In this document: positions 22,695 to 34,470 of the stretch, piece after piece
Position numbering within the stretch: the stretch's first letter is position 1
How the letters are laid out: every line of letters starts with the position of its first letter
Assembly (NCBI GenBank): GCA_023853785.1
Contig: JAJIRX010000236.1
Coordinates: 1 to 43,710 of the forward strand
Origin: Psilocybe azurescens
Lineage: Eukaryota; Basidiomycota; Agaricomycetes; Agaricales; Agrocybaceae
Reading direction: 5' to 3'
DNA: 43,710 nt
The notes under the pieces: model-generated
What the model was told of the DNA's origin: nothing
What the model saw: the letters and a program-made list of their open reading frames with translations, nothing else
The model's database searches: none
Program-made: the position numbers and the translations under genes

Positions 22695-25600
22695 TTCGTG
22701 TTCTTGTTCGAGTTCAAGTTCTTCGGGTGTCAGGAGTCGCTCTTGTTACTAATTGATATGAAGAGGGTCGCAATTAAGGAGGAGGGTGGGTGGTGGTGGT
22801 GTATCCGGTCAGGTATGTGCGTGTGTTAAACGATCCAAGCAGAATCCGAAGCCGAATCCAGGTGTATGAAAGAAGAAAGGAAGGGAGGACCACCAAGCGA
22901 GGGGGCAAAGGCAAAGGCAGAGGCTGGGGAAGGAGAAGAAGAACCGTTGCTTGATGGGAAGAAATGAATTGAACGAAAAACAAAGCCCCAGTCACGTTCG
23001 CGCCAAACAAAGGCAAAAATGCCAACAAGGCGGAGAAATTTTTGCGGATAAAAATTCAAATTTCGTTCAAATTTCGTCCTTTTCATTATGTACCGTAGTG
23101 ACTGCTTATCTTACGTAACGGTTTTGACCCCCTGTTTTGCGTTGGACTTGGGATGCCGGGCAGGTTTCATGGTGACGCGCATGATTGCGTATGCACGCAT
23201 GCAAAAGACGACGACACCGACGGACAACACTCGGCCCCACTTGCTATGCTATGCTATTATTGCCTTACATGGCCTAGCTCCAACCCCGACCCAACGCTAC
23301 AAGTATAATTGAAACACTGCGATACCCATCGGACCCATGATCCCCTCCCCAATCCCATCGCCAAGATTTCATGGCCCACTTCCGAGGAGTACAGGAGTCA
23401 GGACGCAAATAAGGACGGGGGCTACGGGAACGGTTCGGTGTTCGGGATCGCATAATAGTAATACCCGAAGCGTCAGCCTCAGCACGAAAAAATAATCAGG
23501 TTTTTTGGTTAAATGCTTATGTAAATATAAATTGATTCACCACCAAACACGTCCGAATAAGGAATTTTCCCGCTGGTTCTGCGGCCCATATTTTTGGCCC
23601 TCAAAAGAATCAGAATCGAAGACGCAAACGACGGTTGCGACCGCGCGTTCTGTTCTGTCCAGTGATGTCCGTGAGTACTTACTTGAATGACGACGACTCA
23701 GCACTCAGTACTCAGAGCACGTCGTCGACGGACGGGTGATGTTACGGCGTTTTCTTTTCCCTGCTTCTCTTCTGATCTCTGATGTATGTGATTCGAACAC
23801 TGATTCGAACACTGATGTCGAGTGCTGCTGCTACTACTATGCCCATGACGATCCTTCTCACTGCCTCCCTCTGGGCTCTGGGCTCGCACTCGCACTCTGA
23901 GCTCGAGTTCTCCCAGGTTTCCAGGCTCCCAGGGCTCGTGGGTCGTACCCGCGATCGTCGTCTAGGAATCTACCATACTATACATAGGCATCAGCCATAA
24001 TAAAGATAAAGTAAGCGACCACACCTTGCGCTCTCTCGAAATACCGCCTCTTCAACTCCTAAAATACCCACTCTCCCTCCGTCCCAAACCCCTTCATTCT
24101 CCGCTCGCGCTCGCGCTTGTGCTTGTGCTCCGACTCCGACTCGGGCTCGTGCTCGCACGCGCCCTCACTCTCCTCGCTCCCTCCCAAATCCCAAATCCCA
24201 AATCCCACATGAATCATCCATGCACTCGTAGGCAAACAGGACCAGCGAGTGCTGGCTCTCAAGCACGCATGCATCGTGAGTCCGAATCATAAGCGCAGCG
24301 TATGTACCGGTAAACAAGTCCTGCTGCTGCTGCTGCTGCTACTACTGCTGCCTACCCTTCCCCCTTCCCCATTCTCCGTCCTCATTCTCCGTCCTCCGTC
24401 CTCCGCTCGGGGATCACTAATCATCGATTACCGTTCACGATGGAATGCAATGCACATCCCCCAGCCAAAATTAATACCCGGCCCGACCGTCCCTCCCTCC
24501 TTTCTCCTCGCTCCAACTCCGCGCTCGATAGCGGGAGCCGACACGGCACCCGCCGCCGATCCATCCCCTCTTGAATCTTCTCTCCCCCAGCCCGCTGAGC
24601 CCACAGGAATCAACCGGGATGGACCCGGGACTCATATGCTGAGTGCTCCTCGATGTCGATCCAAATTAAAATTAAAATTAACATGCCCAAAATCCCCAAT
24701 GCCCAAGATCGAGCGGCGACCGACACTCCCTGCCTTCGCAGCATACACACGCACATAAGTAAGGCGTAAAGAAAACGCGAAAGCGCGATAGGAGTGCATA
24801 GGCATGAGTGCTTAAATAATACAGTCTCCGCTCCCTTCCCCACTCTCCTCTCCTCGTCGGCATAGTCCAAAGTCCTGTAGTATTGTCTTGACTTGTCTAT
24901 CGAACAAGATCTAGCGTTAATTGAGCGAAATATTAATCAGCTGGACGCGACGACTTGCATATACGCACAAGTATACGTGCACAAGTCAGCCGTAGCACAT
25001 CGCACCAGCTCTAGCACCCGGCACTGCGAGGCATCCACAGGGTCTCCCGACTCCTAACCTTCACCAAGATGCCTTCCGGCACCCCATCACCATGTACGCA
25101 ATTATCTAAACAAAAACAGGCTACATAACCCACAAATTCAACCAGCGCCAGTATGCACGCCCGAGGAGCTCTCCGCTGAATTGGAGTTCCGGCCTTGTTC
25201 TTGCACACGCGGGTTTTATTTTAGAGTAAGAGCCGCTATTTGTTGACGACACCCAACGCACATACAGCCGATGCCCAGCAAAACGCCGTGAGCGTTAAAC
25301 GTATCGTAATATAAGCACCCCAAGAGACAAAGACAACATACATACGTGCACGCATACCCAAGACAAAGACCGCCTAAAATTCTAAACCCTTAAACCGCGC
25401 CCACTCCCATTTACGATCTGCCAATAACATCTGGCATTCATGCGATTAAACTTAGACGATCCCACCACCAATAACACAATATTACAATAATAGCACACTG
25501 CACAGCGTGGACGCTGCAGGATTAGTCGACACAAATACAGACCTGAACATGACCATTGACACTGACACTGACACTGATGTTGGACAACGACACCGACAAC

Positions 25601-26194
25601 GGCCACCATCAACTCTTTACTTTCACGGAGCATCCGTCCCTAAAATCACTGTCGTTCACGACGCGTCCAAATTCAAACCTCCCATTCACCGTTTTTTTAA
25701 CTCCTAATCTCGACCTCGACCTCGGGCATCCTGATCCTCTCTCTACTCGCCGATCCAGGTATTCATTTCCATTTTCTTCACCGCTCACAGTACCACACCA
25801 ACGCAATAAAATATCGAGGATTCAAAATCCAGATACGCGTCGCGCTAGGCACCTGCGCGGCTTTGTCTGTGCGAAATTGAGGCCAACAGGATGCAGAGCC
25901 CTGAGGCTTCGCGCCAATAATAACATTTTTTTGTCATGGTCAGACACTCCTCAGTACTAGGCTGAAACGATGATTACGAGGCCAATCCGGTTGAGCTAGA
26001 CCGTGGTCCGTATAGGTATTTCGTCCTCTCTTCTTCTTCATGTATATAGTACATGCCCTCTGCGACGTTTAATTCAAACAAATGAATGAAATCCCCCGTA
26101 AAGATATATATGAGCATACTCAACCAACATCCGCATCATAGTCCACTAACTAAGTAGCCCACCACCCGCCAGCATGAGAAATGAAAACGAAATG
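22695..26194. other. 3.5 kb non-coding region upstream of G-alpha, rich in simple repeats
   Basis: No gene was recognised. The part nearest G-alpha (22695-23100) should contain its leader and promoter. 23700-24850 is pyrimidine- and C-rich with many short tandem motifs: CGAACACTGATT twice near 23790, (GCTCGC/ACTCGC)n near 23880-24170, (CCCAAAT)n near 24183-24208, a CTG tract at 24321 and (ACTGAC)n near 25556-25577. The open frames here are driven by these repeats. It may be a long regulatory region or leader. Confidence 0.45.
24321..24351. repeat. (CTG)n microsatellite with ACT interruptions
   Basis: CTG repeats about seven times, then ACTACTGCTGC. It lies in the non-coding region upstream of G-alpha and is probably length-variable between strains. 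Confidence 0.85.
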
Positions 26195-26545
26195 CTTACA
26201 CCACTCTATAAATATAAATAACCTGGCATTCGTGGTGTCCAAGCTGATCCATCAGAGGCTCCGGAGCACAGAAGTGAGCAAAACCTCAATCATACAGGCA
26301 GACAGCTATAACCAGGACCCTACACCCTGCATATTTGCGCCACTCTGGCATGAGCGCGTGGGCTGCAGACAGGACAGTTACAGCAAGGAACCCGGGGTAT
26401 CCTGCCAATGACAGTCGTACTCGTATTAAGTGTGTCCTTATAAATATCTCTGACAGATATATATATGTATATGTGCATCGTGATATCCGAACATGTAGCT
26501 TGAACGCATATCTGACGCCTGTGGGAGTGGACGCGTGTGACCCAC
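26195..26545 (-). repeat. Copy C of the DUF5648-linked repeat (partial)
   Basis: It aligns with 29465-29725 in the same orientation and with 15340-15640 in reverse. Shared phrases include ATTCGTGGTGTCCA, CTCCGGAGCAC, GACAGCTATAA, GCGCCACTCTG, CAGCAAGGAACCCG, CAATGACAGTCGTA and GCTTGAACGCATATCTGA. No DUF5648 coding sequence adjoins it. It is a solitary fragment about 2 kb left of the inverted copy. Confidence 0.75.
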
Positions 26546-27376
26546 GCACGCTCCCGGATCACGACGTTAGACGAAAATATATAGGCGGCAGAGACATAGA
26601 ATGGCTCGCTGTGTCTATCCGGGACGATTTTACTTATAAAGGAGCCCACTCATTCATTTGCGCATGCTCGATAATTCGCGAGTTCGTCCACCGCGCTCCG
26701 CGTTTCGCATGATCATATGTCAATTAAACCTTGGCTTCAGCACTCGCAGGCAAACCTTCCCGCTGCCATACAGTACTACGACGTACCATTCGCACTCTTG
26801 TACAGTTAGTTGTGCTCGGATGAGTTTTCATCAAAGACGACAAATATTCTATGATCTATTAATTCGAACCAGAAGTCAAAGCCAGTCTATACACCTCCGC
26901 GAACGTGGATAAAGCGCAACAGCTTTACAGATTGGGTCATCAGTTACTCTGCCAATCAGAGAATCGAGACCTTAGTAGGATAAAACGTGCGTATGGTTCG
27001 AGCGTAGTGGATCAAATAGTCGGAGTCATAAGCGGACTTAGGTACATGACTACGGTAAGAGCATCGTGCCTATCTTGTATTTTGCAAAATGAGATAGTTT
27101 CAGACCTCTTCGACCGCAGAACAGCTGGTAAAATAGCCGAGTATCGAATCTCTTGAGGTCACTTTTAAAAAGACCGAAAGGATTCCTTTCGCAAATTTAT
27201 ACATGGGTACTTGCCGCTTCCTCGTGTCTGTATCATCTCTCTTATATTACAGATCCACCCCGTCGGTAATCATTATATCCCAACATCTTAGCCAGAGAAC
27301 ACGGCATCGAATTAAAAGTGAGACTTACCAGATAGCGGTGGCCGGACATAAGCGGTAACACTATCATGAATCCAAT
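26546..27376. other. Region between repeat copies; no supportable gene
   Basis: An open frame at 26905-27156 (about 83 codons) has an even amino-acid mix, but no motif and no splice partners I can recognise. Nothing else was seen. Confidence 0.35.
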
Positions 27377-27976
27377 CTAAGATAGGCGTCACTACTATTC
27401 AACACCTGTTTATGTAAGCAAAAACTGACCATTTCGCTCTCCCTTCTCTGTTTCCACAACACATATATTCTGCATTCGGAGACCAGGGAAGTGTAGTTAG
27501 GATGCATTGGTATCACTCTCAGGTTTCATATCTATAAAATACTTTCCTCCTGTCAAGTAGTAGGGCTTACAGATTTTGAATTTTCTTTGAAGTCCCCAAT
27601 GTCTTCCAAACACATTTCCACTCAATTGCGAGATTTCAGATTTCTGACCACTGAAATATTGGCCGCTTATATAAGCATCACGTAATGCTCCAGGCGGGGT
27701 AGCACACCACAGAGGAGTGCGGCTTTGCCTCGATGTAAGGGTTCAATCTGCTGCAGGGTCAACAAAAGATACCACGGACATCGCACATTACCTCCCATCA
27801 TGCTCGCACACGTACGACAGGCTCAAATTGATATGACAGCCCCTTTGTAGTAACTTTCCGCATGAAATTCTGACCTTATAACTTTTTTTCAAAATTCTGA
27901 CTCGCAGATTTGGCCGCTCTTGGCGCTTAGTAATACGATTACATAAGGTGCTGGATAGTAGTGACGCCTATCTTAG
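27377..27976. mobile_element. Inverted-repeat element of about 600 bp (MITE or foldback type)
   Basis: Arms at 27377-27417 and 27939-27976 are inverted copies. The left arm begins CTAAGATAGGCGTCACTACT, and the reverse complement of the right arm begins identically and then differs by two substitutions and a small gap. Inside, a second motif is loosely repeated in direct orientation (27644-27690 and 27892-27935, around TTGGCCGCT). No coding capacity and no clean target duplication were found, so class and exact ends are uncertain. Confidence 0.55.
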
Positions 27977-28039
27977 TCTCAACCTCATCCGTGGTACATA
28001 TGCCAGTGATCATTATATAGCCTCCGGACGGCTCATTTC

Positions 28040-28523
28040 ATGAACACCAACAGTCACAAATCTCCGTCAAATACACATGCTCTACGATTCTCAAACTTAT
28101 CGGAAAATCAGTGACATCTGGCGGAGTACTAGTGGAATTAGATATAGCCAGAACGATATCCGAGCCAAGTCTGTCGCTGGACATGCGGTACATGGGGACG
28201 TCCAAGCGCGGAATATTTCGCCTTGGATCTGCTAGTTAGTTTCTGCTAGTTAGTCGTGCCAGTTGTGACTTCGTTAACCAAATCTGTGCGACGGCCGACG
28301 TTGTGCGATGTCAAGATTTGACTGTACGCTACGAAGAAGGTCTCAGCATCAGAGGTGAAGCCGAAAATGTCTTCGGCCATGTTTCTGAGTGGTGGAATCA
28401 CTTCAGGGTTTGTTGAGCATGCTCGAAATGATGACGGATGATATTTCGTGTAACAGTGTTGCTCACAGCCAAGGAGGCATAGCTCCATACGGCTGTAAGC
28501 AAATAGAGTACGCAGGTGTTCAT
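28040..28523 (-). pseudogene. Inverted, truncated DUF5648 gene copy
   Basis: Read on the minus strand from the ATG at 28523, the sequence gives a signal peptide like that of the intact gene (MNTCVLYLLTAVWSYASLAV). An intron follows, homologous to intron 1 of the intact gene, then FFVAYSQILTSHNVGRRTDL, matching its VQAYSTTLTSHNVNYRADF. A short local duplication of AACTAGCAG introduces stops at 28232-28256. About 20 nt are missing after the FRAW codons. The copy ends near 28040 before the last, best conserved DUF5648 module. It cannot encode a full protein. It sits directly beside repeat copy B', the same arrangement as copy A and the intact gene. Confidence 0.8.
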
Positions 28524-28589
28524 TATGATAAGGTTGTTGTCTAATTATGAGCATTGATTGGACGAAACCCATCCATTTACGTGCTTACT

Positions 28590-29870
28590 CCAATTAATGA
28601 GAAATTCTTTCTTGGAGCTTGCCCGCTTGTAGAACCAGAACTTGGTCTAAATTAGTGGCCGCCGGTGAAATAAATTGCGACTACGGAGAAGGGCACTAAA
28701 TGCGCGAGCTGTCAAGTTAATAGGTTCTGCATTTATCAAAGGCTAATCGGAAGTGCCAGACAAGTGTCGGTCCTTGCCGAAATGAAGCTCGCAAAGTGCA
28801 CAACCGTTGAGCTTTACTCAAGCAATGAATACGTGTTCTCAAGACTATTAGTCGTAGCATCAGCGAAAAAGCTTCTGAGGCGTTTTTAGGTGTATTAAGA
28901 ATACTCTTGGAGCCGAATTCTCACACAAGACGGATGACGATAGTATGTATATTTAGAGGCTAATGGATGGAAGAATACCGAAGAGCACTGTCTTTCTCCC
29001 TACAACTCCGATAGTCATCTTATCCGTTTGAAAATGCCTGTGCTGGGGCTGGCCATTTTATTTGGCTTACATTAGATATTACTCTGCTTTTCGGGACGCT
29101 GTGGTGCATCTGAAGTGTGAACTATTCGACCTTATGATGTTTAAGCGCCTGCCTGACTCTCGTCCACCCGAATGGTACGACCCCGCCATACCCAGCGTCA
29201 TGAATGTCGAAATCCATCAAAGCGTGGAGAGAATAATATCACCTGTGATATCCAGACATTCCGAATGCCCTGAAACAATGATTTGAATTTCGGCTTTGCC
29301 TGTTCTCTTATACCGTTCACCCTCTGCAATATACAGGCCGTAAATCTATACACTTCTCATAAAGATATGCGGAAGAATATCCTGCTTCACTGTGTGAGTT
29401 CGTATGAGTACATATGTCGAGCCAAGTAGTGGTGTCGGCCAACATCTAGTCGCCAGCAAAAAAAAAATCTTTACACACTATAAATATCTTGAAATTCGTG
29501 GTGTCCACTCCGGAGCACCGGAATGAGCAAAGCATTCAGGATACAGGAGGACAGCTATAATAGGACCATACATACCTGCGCCACTCTGACATGAAGGCAT
29601 GGTTTACAGACAGTTTCAGCAAGGAACCCGGGTATCATATCAATGACAGTCGTATTATATCGTTATCACTGATACAGATGAGCTCCCATCCGAATAGCTT
29701 GAACGCATATCTGATGTGTGTGGGATGCGTGCAGCCTGCATGCCTGAAGCACGAGAAATGATTGTGGCGTGGCATGGAACGAAGGCGAGCAGGTATCTCT
29801 CCGATCGGTGCTCAACCATCAGTACACTCCTCTACTAAGTTGGTTTTAGATGATGCTAACCGAATCATAC
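28590..29870 (-). repeat. Copy B' of the DUF5648-linked repeat, inverted
   Basis: It is the reverse complement of 15195-16545 over nearly its full length, with scattered gaps. It starts beside the DUF5648 pseudogene (28590, GAGAAATTCTTTCTTGGAG) and ends near 29870 after CCTCTACTAAGTTGGTTTTAG. It forms one arm of a widely spaced inverted pair around the G-alpha gene. Confidence 0.85.
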
Positions 29871-31772
29871 GGATTGACATTGGTAAGCTTGCGGGTCCTC
29901 ATGCTTGGGCAATCGTAAGGACGAACCTCGGGGTATCCGCACACCTCTGGCTTCAGATACTTGTCGACTAAGGGAGGAATGATATGGCAGAGGTTTGCCA
30001 AAGTCTGGTAAGCAGGGTGGTTGCTCAAACACGGGAGTCTTTGAACAATTATCGTCTTGACAAAGTATTTGTAATCAAGCTCTCCAGGTAGTATCACGCA
30101 CGACGTTCAATCAAGATACAGAATCTCCGGATTTTACTTATCGGAATCACCGTAGCATGCCAGATGTTAGTTAATTGTGGAACACGATTTTACCGATCTC
30201 TTAGCTATGATTTCGTCTGTTGGTCCAGCTTTAGGCGTGACACTCACATACTTGTTATTACTCATAAGCTCTGTTCCACAGCGTGCCATTGGGTCCATCA
30301 AAGCTCGTTGTGGGCGAGGTCGGTTCCCATGTTAATTGTATGATAGGCTACTCGTATGCCTATTCGTACGCATGATTCGAATAGCAAAGGGAAGAAATGT
30401 CTGAGTCAAACTTCGTAAGAAAAATTAGCGGGAGAAGCGAGCTACGGTAGGGAACTATCAGATTAATGTATCCTAAAGGTCCACCGAGAATAGGGTACCC
30501 ATAGTAGATGTGGAGACCGGGGAAGTACCGTCGGCGAAATCGAGGTAGATTAAGTCACCGAGATATTTGGAGATCGCATATAACAGTACTCAGGGAGATA
30601 GTCATTGTCGCAGAGATATGCGCGAAATTATGCCTTTCAATTGGGGAGAAAACACTATTCGAGCAAGCAAGACGATGTGCGAAGGTTTCTGTGCCTTTGA
30701 GCGATTTTTCCAAGACCCGCTTCGTTGAAATGTTGCAGCTATCTTGAGAACATTTCCGAGCGAACAAAATAGGCTCTGATGTTCATTATTCGCCTTCCAA
30801 ATCATTTTCTGCCATAGCTTGAGAGTAGAAACCGATTAGTGACACCATGTTTCTGAGTAGTTGTCTTGGAGCACATATAATGAAACACACGTGGCGCGTT
30901 CAAACTTGATGTGTCGGAACCCTCATTTCATTTCTGATCTAAGTATTCATTCTTTTTATGGTTCCAATATTCTTTACCCTTTCTTAACCTTGTGGCTTGG
31001 TCTCCATAGGACCGCGCCCATGCCCTCTCACCGCCGCTTAATGTCACCGTCGTCGTCAAACACGGTTTCTCAGGGATTGATATAGAAGTTAAAAGTAGGC
31101 ACATTTTCTCGTCGTCGCTGTCGTGGATAAAGAAAAGGGTCCGCGTTGGGGAATGTTTAATACCGGGATGCAAGAAAGTTGCGGCGTGCCGACCGCGTAT
31201 GTGTGCAAGGGAAAAGGTTGGGTGCGATCTTGCGCTACAGTGTCGGATCCTTGTTGTCGGTGGTAACCCATACGCAGAATGGTACCAGTCGGAAATATAT
31301 ATGGCAGCGAGACTAAAATAAGGGAGAAAAGAGAAAGGGCATGCGAGAAATTACGGTTAGGTACCTTGAGTCGAACTGCACATGAGGAGGAGAGGCAGCA
31401 AGTGGGGTACATATCTAAATTGGGATGTCTCTACATACGTATCGAATTCACCCAAATAGGAGGTGGGGTGGCGATAGGAACCCACAAGCTGTCGTCGCTG
31501 CTGCTGTGCCAATGGAAGAACGCAGTGGTCCAAGTCCAACGTTCGGGAGGAATTGATCGATTTTCGTTCTGTATGTGCACAAAAGAGACTAAGCCACCTA
31601 TTATCATCGGCTCCAGCCACATATAAAAAAAAATGTGGTAGGAGCTCTGAGCGGAAAGACAACCACGGTTCCATGACGTCCTGAGGACGAGTGATTAGAA
31701 AGAATATTTGTATTCGTTTATATGAAAGACAATAATATAGGAGCTATATGAGAGGTATAGGGATGACTCAAC
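29871..31772. other. 1.9 kb with possible decayed minus-strand coding sequence
   Basis: Minus-strand stretches near 30097-29850 (PAYQTLANLCHIIPPLVDKY) and 30545-30370 (YFPGLHIYYGYPILGGPLGY) look more protein-like than random sequence, but they are short, lie in different frames and match no family I can name. They may be the remains of one gene. Nothing else was recognised up to the MITE at 31773. Confidence 0.25.
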
Positions 31773-32379
31773 TACTCGTGCCCATTTTTAGTATCCGTGA
31801 TTATGTAATTTGATGGCTTTTGTCATCTGGTCGGTCAATATTAAATGGCCTTGTTCTCAACAAATAGAATAAAAAATATCTGAAACTAAAAGGGTAGGAT
31901 TTTGTCCTTCAATAGATTATGACCTCAGATTTACATGTAAAGTCATCCATTATTAGGTTGACAGTACATAAATCAGTCAACTTCCACACTTTTTAGTGCT
32001 CATGCTGAGTTTAGAAGGATAGAACATTTCCATTGTTGTATTTAATCTAGATAATTCATGAATAATACATTTGAGACTATTATGAGTACATATACACATT
32101 TTTTAGGCAGCAGAAACACTTCTGAGCATGAATATTGTGATACAGATTTGATCACCAGTTTGAATTGAATTTATACAATCAGAACTAAGCATCTTGCAGA
32201 GTTTCTATCAAGTAAATCTTTTCAAAATTTCAGAAATGTATTAATTAGAGACATTGAATTAAAGAGTTAAAATTTCAGGTATATTGAATGTCTTAGTTCT
32301 CGAAAAGAGGTTGTTTACGCCTGAGCACTACCAGAAATTGTGATTACATAATCACGGATACTAAAAATGGGCACGAGTA
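31773..32379. mobile_element. Tc1/mariner-type MITE, 603 bp, 35-bp perfect terminal inverted repeats
   Basis: The element is 31775-32377. Its first 35 bases, beginning CTCGTGCCCATTTTTAGTAT, are repeated exactly in reverse complement at the right end. TA lies on each side (31773-31774 and 32378-32379), the target duplication of the Tc1/mariner superfamily. There is no transposase frame. The interior is AT-rich and contains no CpG from about 31834 to 32300, while the termini and flanks contain several. Perfect termini indicate a recent or recently active family. Confidence 0.9.
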
Positions 32380-34007
32380 AAGGGTGGAGCATGATAATGG
32401 GAGGTGTCGCGCTTATTGTCAGGTTTTCACCTTGATATGTGCTGGGCCACGCTGCTGGAGCATTGAGAAAAATACAAGAAAACGAGGGGCGTTTATGTGG
32501 ACCAAGTATTCGAAGTTCGTTGGTTTCTTTTCTACAGTTTGACAGATATATAGAAATTCAAGTAAGAGTGAGCCAATTGAAATTCGAACTCTACTTAAAC
32601 TCTACTAATTGTATTATTAGGCTCCATTATTACTATATTCACCTCGACCCTCTAAGGTCTGCATATTTTCGCAAGAGAACGGGCATAATAAGGGGAAGCG
32701 TCTGAACTGAGATATATTGTTCGTTCTGTGTCCTTATTGTCTTCGTCCTCGTCTTGTGTGGATGGGGAGGAATATAGACACGCTCATACCGGCCCTCCTC
32801 GTAGAGTTCAAGCAGCAGGATGATTCAGTAATCGTGTATAGATATCTTTCATATTCTCTTCCCACTCGTGGGCCAACCCGGTCTAATTTCCGCCCATCCT
32901 GCAGGCTCAGCGACCTCCAATCTAGGATATCTCACACCGGGGACACACAATATACCGCCGCATACACCTACTTCTTCAAGGCCACAATTTGTATGCATAA
33001 GGTGGAAGGATGAAAAAAAGCGTAAGCGGAGCTGAGGCATATGTGTGAAATCATGTTGATTTCGACCCACTTGCGTTATTAACAATACTGATGAGATAAA
33101 TAAATCAGACCTAACTCATCCCCCATGATCGTCGACAAGCTAAAAATCACGATGGTGAGGGAATGGAATAATCTGAACAATTTGGTAGTCAATGGGTTCT
33201 TATTTTGAACGGAAAACACAAAATTTACTTATATAAGATAAACGTGCAGGGAACAGGTCAGAATAGGTCAGGATCCTGAAGTGATTCGCGGATGGGACAA
33301 TGAGCTGGCATGTAAACACTTCTGTTGTCCAACCCCGAACACAGAATCCGATCCAAAGGCAACGACCACGAAGAGAACGACAGCGGACTAGAGACCGACA
33401 GCAAAACAGGACTGACGACAAAGCCAACGCCCACGCTGACAACACCCTAGACCTAGATCCAGCCGCACCGAAAAGGAACGGGAACGCAAAACGAAATCAG
33501 CAACACGTCCTTCAGAAACATAGAAAGTCAAAACATTCGCTGTTTCTCCGTCCTCGTCATCCTTATCGCGAGTCGCCGCCTTGGTGCTCAGCAATTGAAT
33601 AGTCGTCGAGATCCAGTCCCGTCTACATGGATGCAGATAAACGATTAATCAATCAATCACCCAGTCGAGAGTCAAGTTCATGCACGTCATGCTGTCCACT
33701 TTGAAAACGAGGGTGAAAGCGAAACCCGCGAAATATACATATCTTTACCTTCTCTTATTCCTGTTTGCTTATATTATCAGTCGGACATCCTATACTCCAA
33801 TGCAAAGACACGACGAAGCGTGCGTAATTGCTTATTCGTACCTTTTGATGCGTCCAAGTTTGAAAACCAAGTCAAGGACAAAGGCGTTAAGGACTCCTTA
33901 GATCCTTCCTCCTTATATCCAGATATCCATATTCGACAAGATGACGGCGATGGAGGTGAAGTAACCTAGTAAAAAGCGGAGATGAACCGTGAGCCGTGCG
34001 AGTCACA
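32380..34007. other. 1.6 kb without a supportable gene
   Basis: Open frames at 32439-32705, 32717-33013 and 33300-33602 show no recognisable domains. The minus strand opposite the last is also open, as expected for CpG-containing GC-rich sequence. Some of it could be decayed 3' sequence of the kinase-like relic to the right. Confidence 0.35.
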
Positions 34008-34470
34008 CTATAAGAGGGATGTTGCAGAAGACCGCCACCGCCATGGCATCCGAGTGCTTATGTTTTTGATGACAAGAGCGAATACAAAAGGAAAATGAAC
34101 AGAAGAGCTTACATGAAGTTGAGCATCTTGAACATTATCCAGTCGTGTTGAGGCCGAATCGATGCGAGACGTTTCATACCAGGAGCCCACATACCATCCA
34201 ATGTCGACATAGACAAAGGGGTAACGTGCATAGTTGCCATCTCCGACTTGAATGTGGTGCTTGTTCTCGTCAATCTGTTCCTGTACACCGTCTGGTAGGT
34301 CCTCGTCGTGGATATTCATATCGTACCGCCTACACCAGTCAAAGTCAATGAATCTGACCTTGCCATCTGTGTCGAAAAGAATATTCTGCGTCCGCAAATC
34401 ACCAAAGAGTCTTGACTTTGCGATCGGATTTGATGAGGATCCAGTTCAACTTGAGTATGTTGCCTTGTGT
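34008..34470 (-). pseudogene. Relic of a fungal protein-kinase-like (PKL) gene
   Basis: The minus strand reads ...NPIAKSRLFGDLRTQNILFD, then GKVRFIDFDWCRRYDM and YARYPFVYVDIGW. GDLR..NIL corresponds to the catalytic HRDLKxxN loop and DFDW to the metal-binding DFG of kinase-like folds. The following ARYP is typical of a large mushroom PKL group, often found near transposons and in crinkler-like proteins. The upstream N-lobe and the downstream end are not recoverable, and the C-terminal reading after VGSWYE loses family character. It is therefore a fragment of a kinase-like gene, probably dead. Activity of the parent family is mostly untested. Confidence 0.65.

Noticed and set aside
24249..24758. 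169-codon plus-strand frame
   Set aside because: Its sequence is a translation of CTG and CCT/CCG simple repeats (poly-Leu, Pro-rich) with no conserved pattern.
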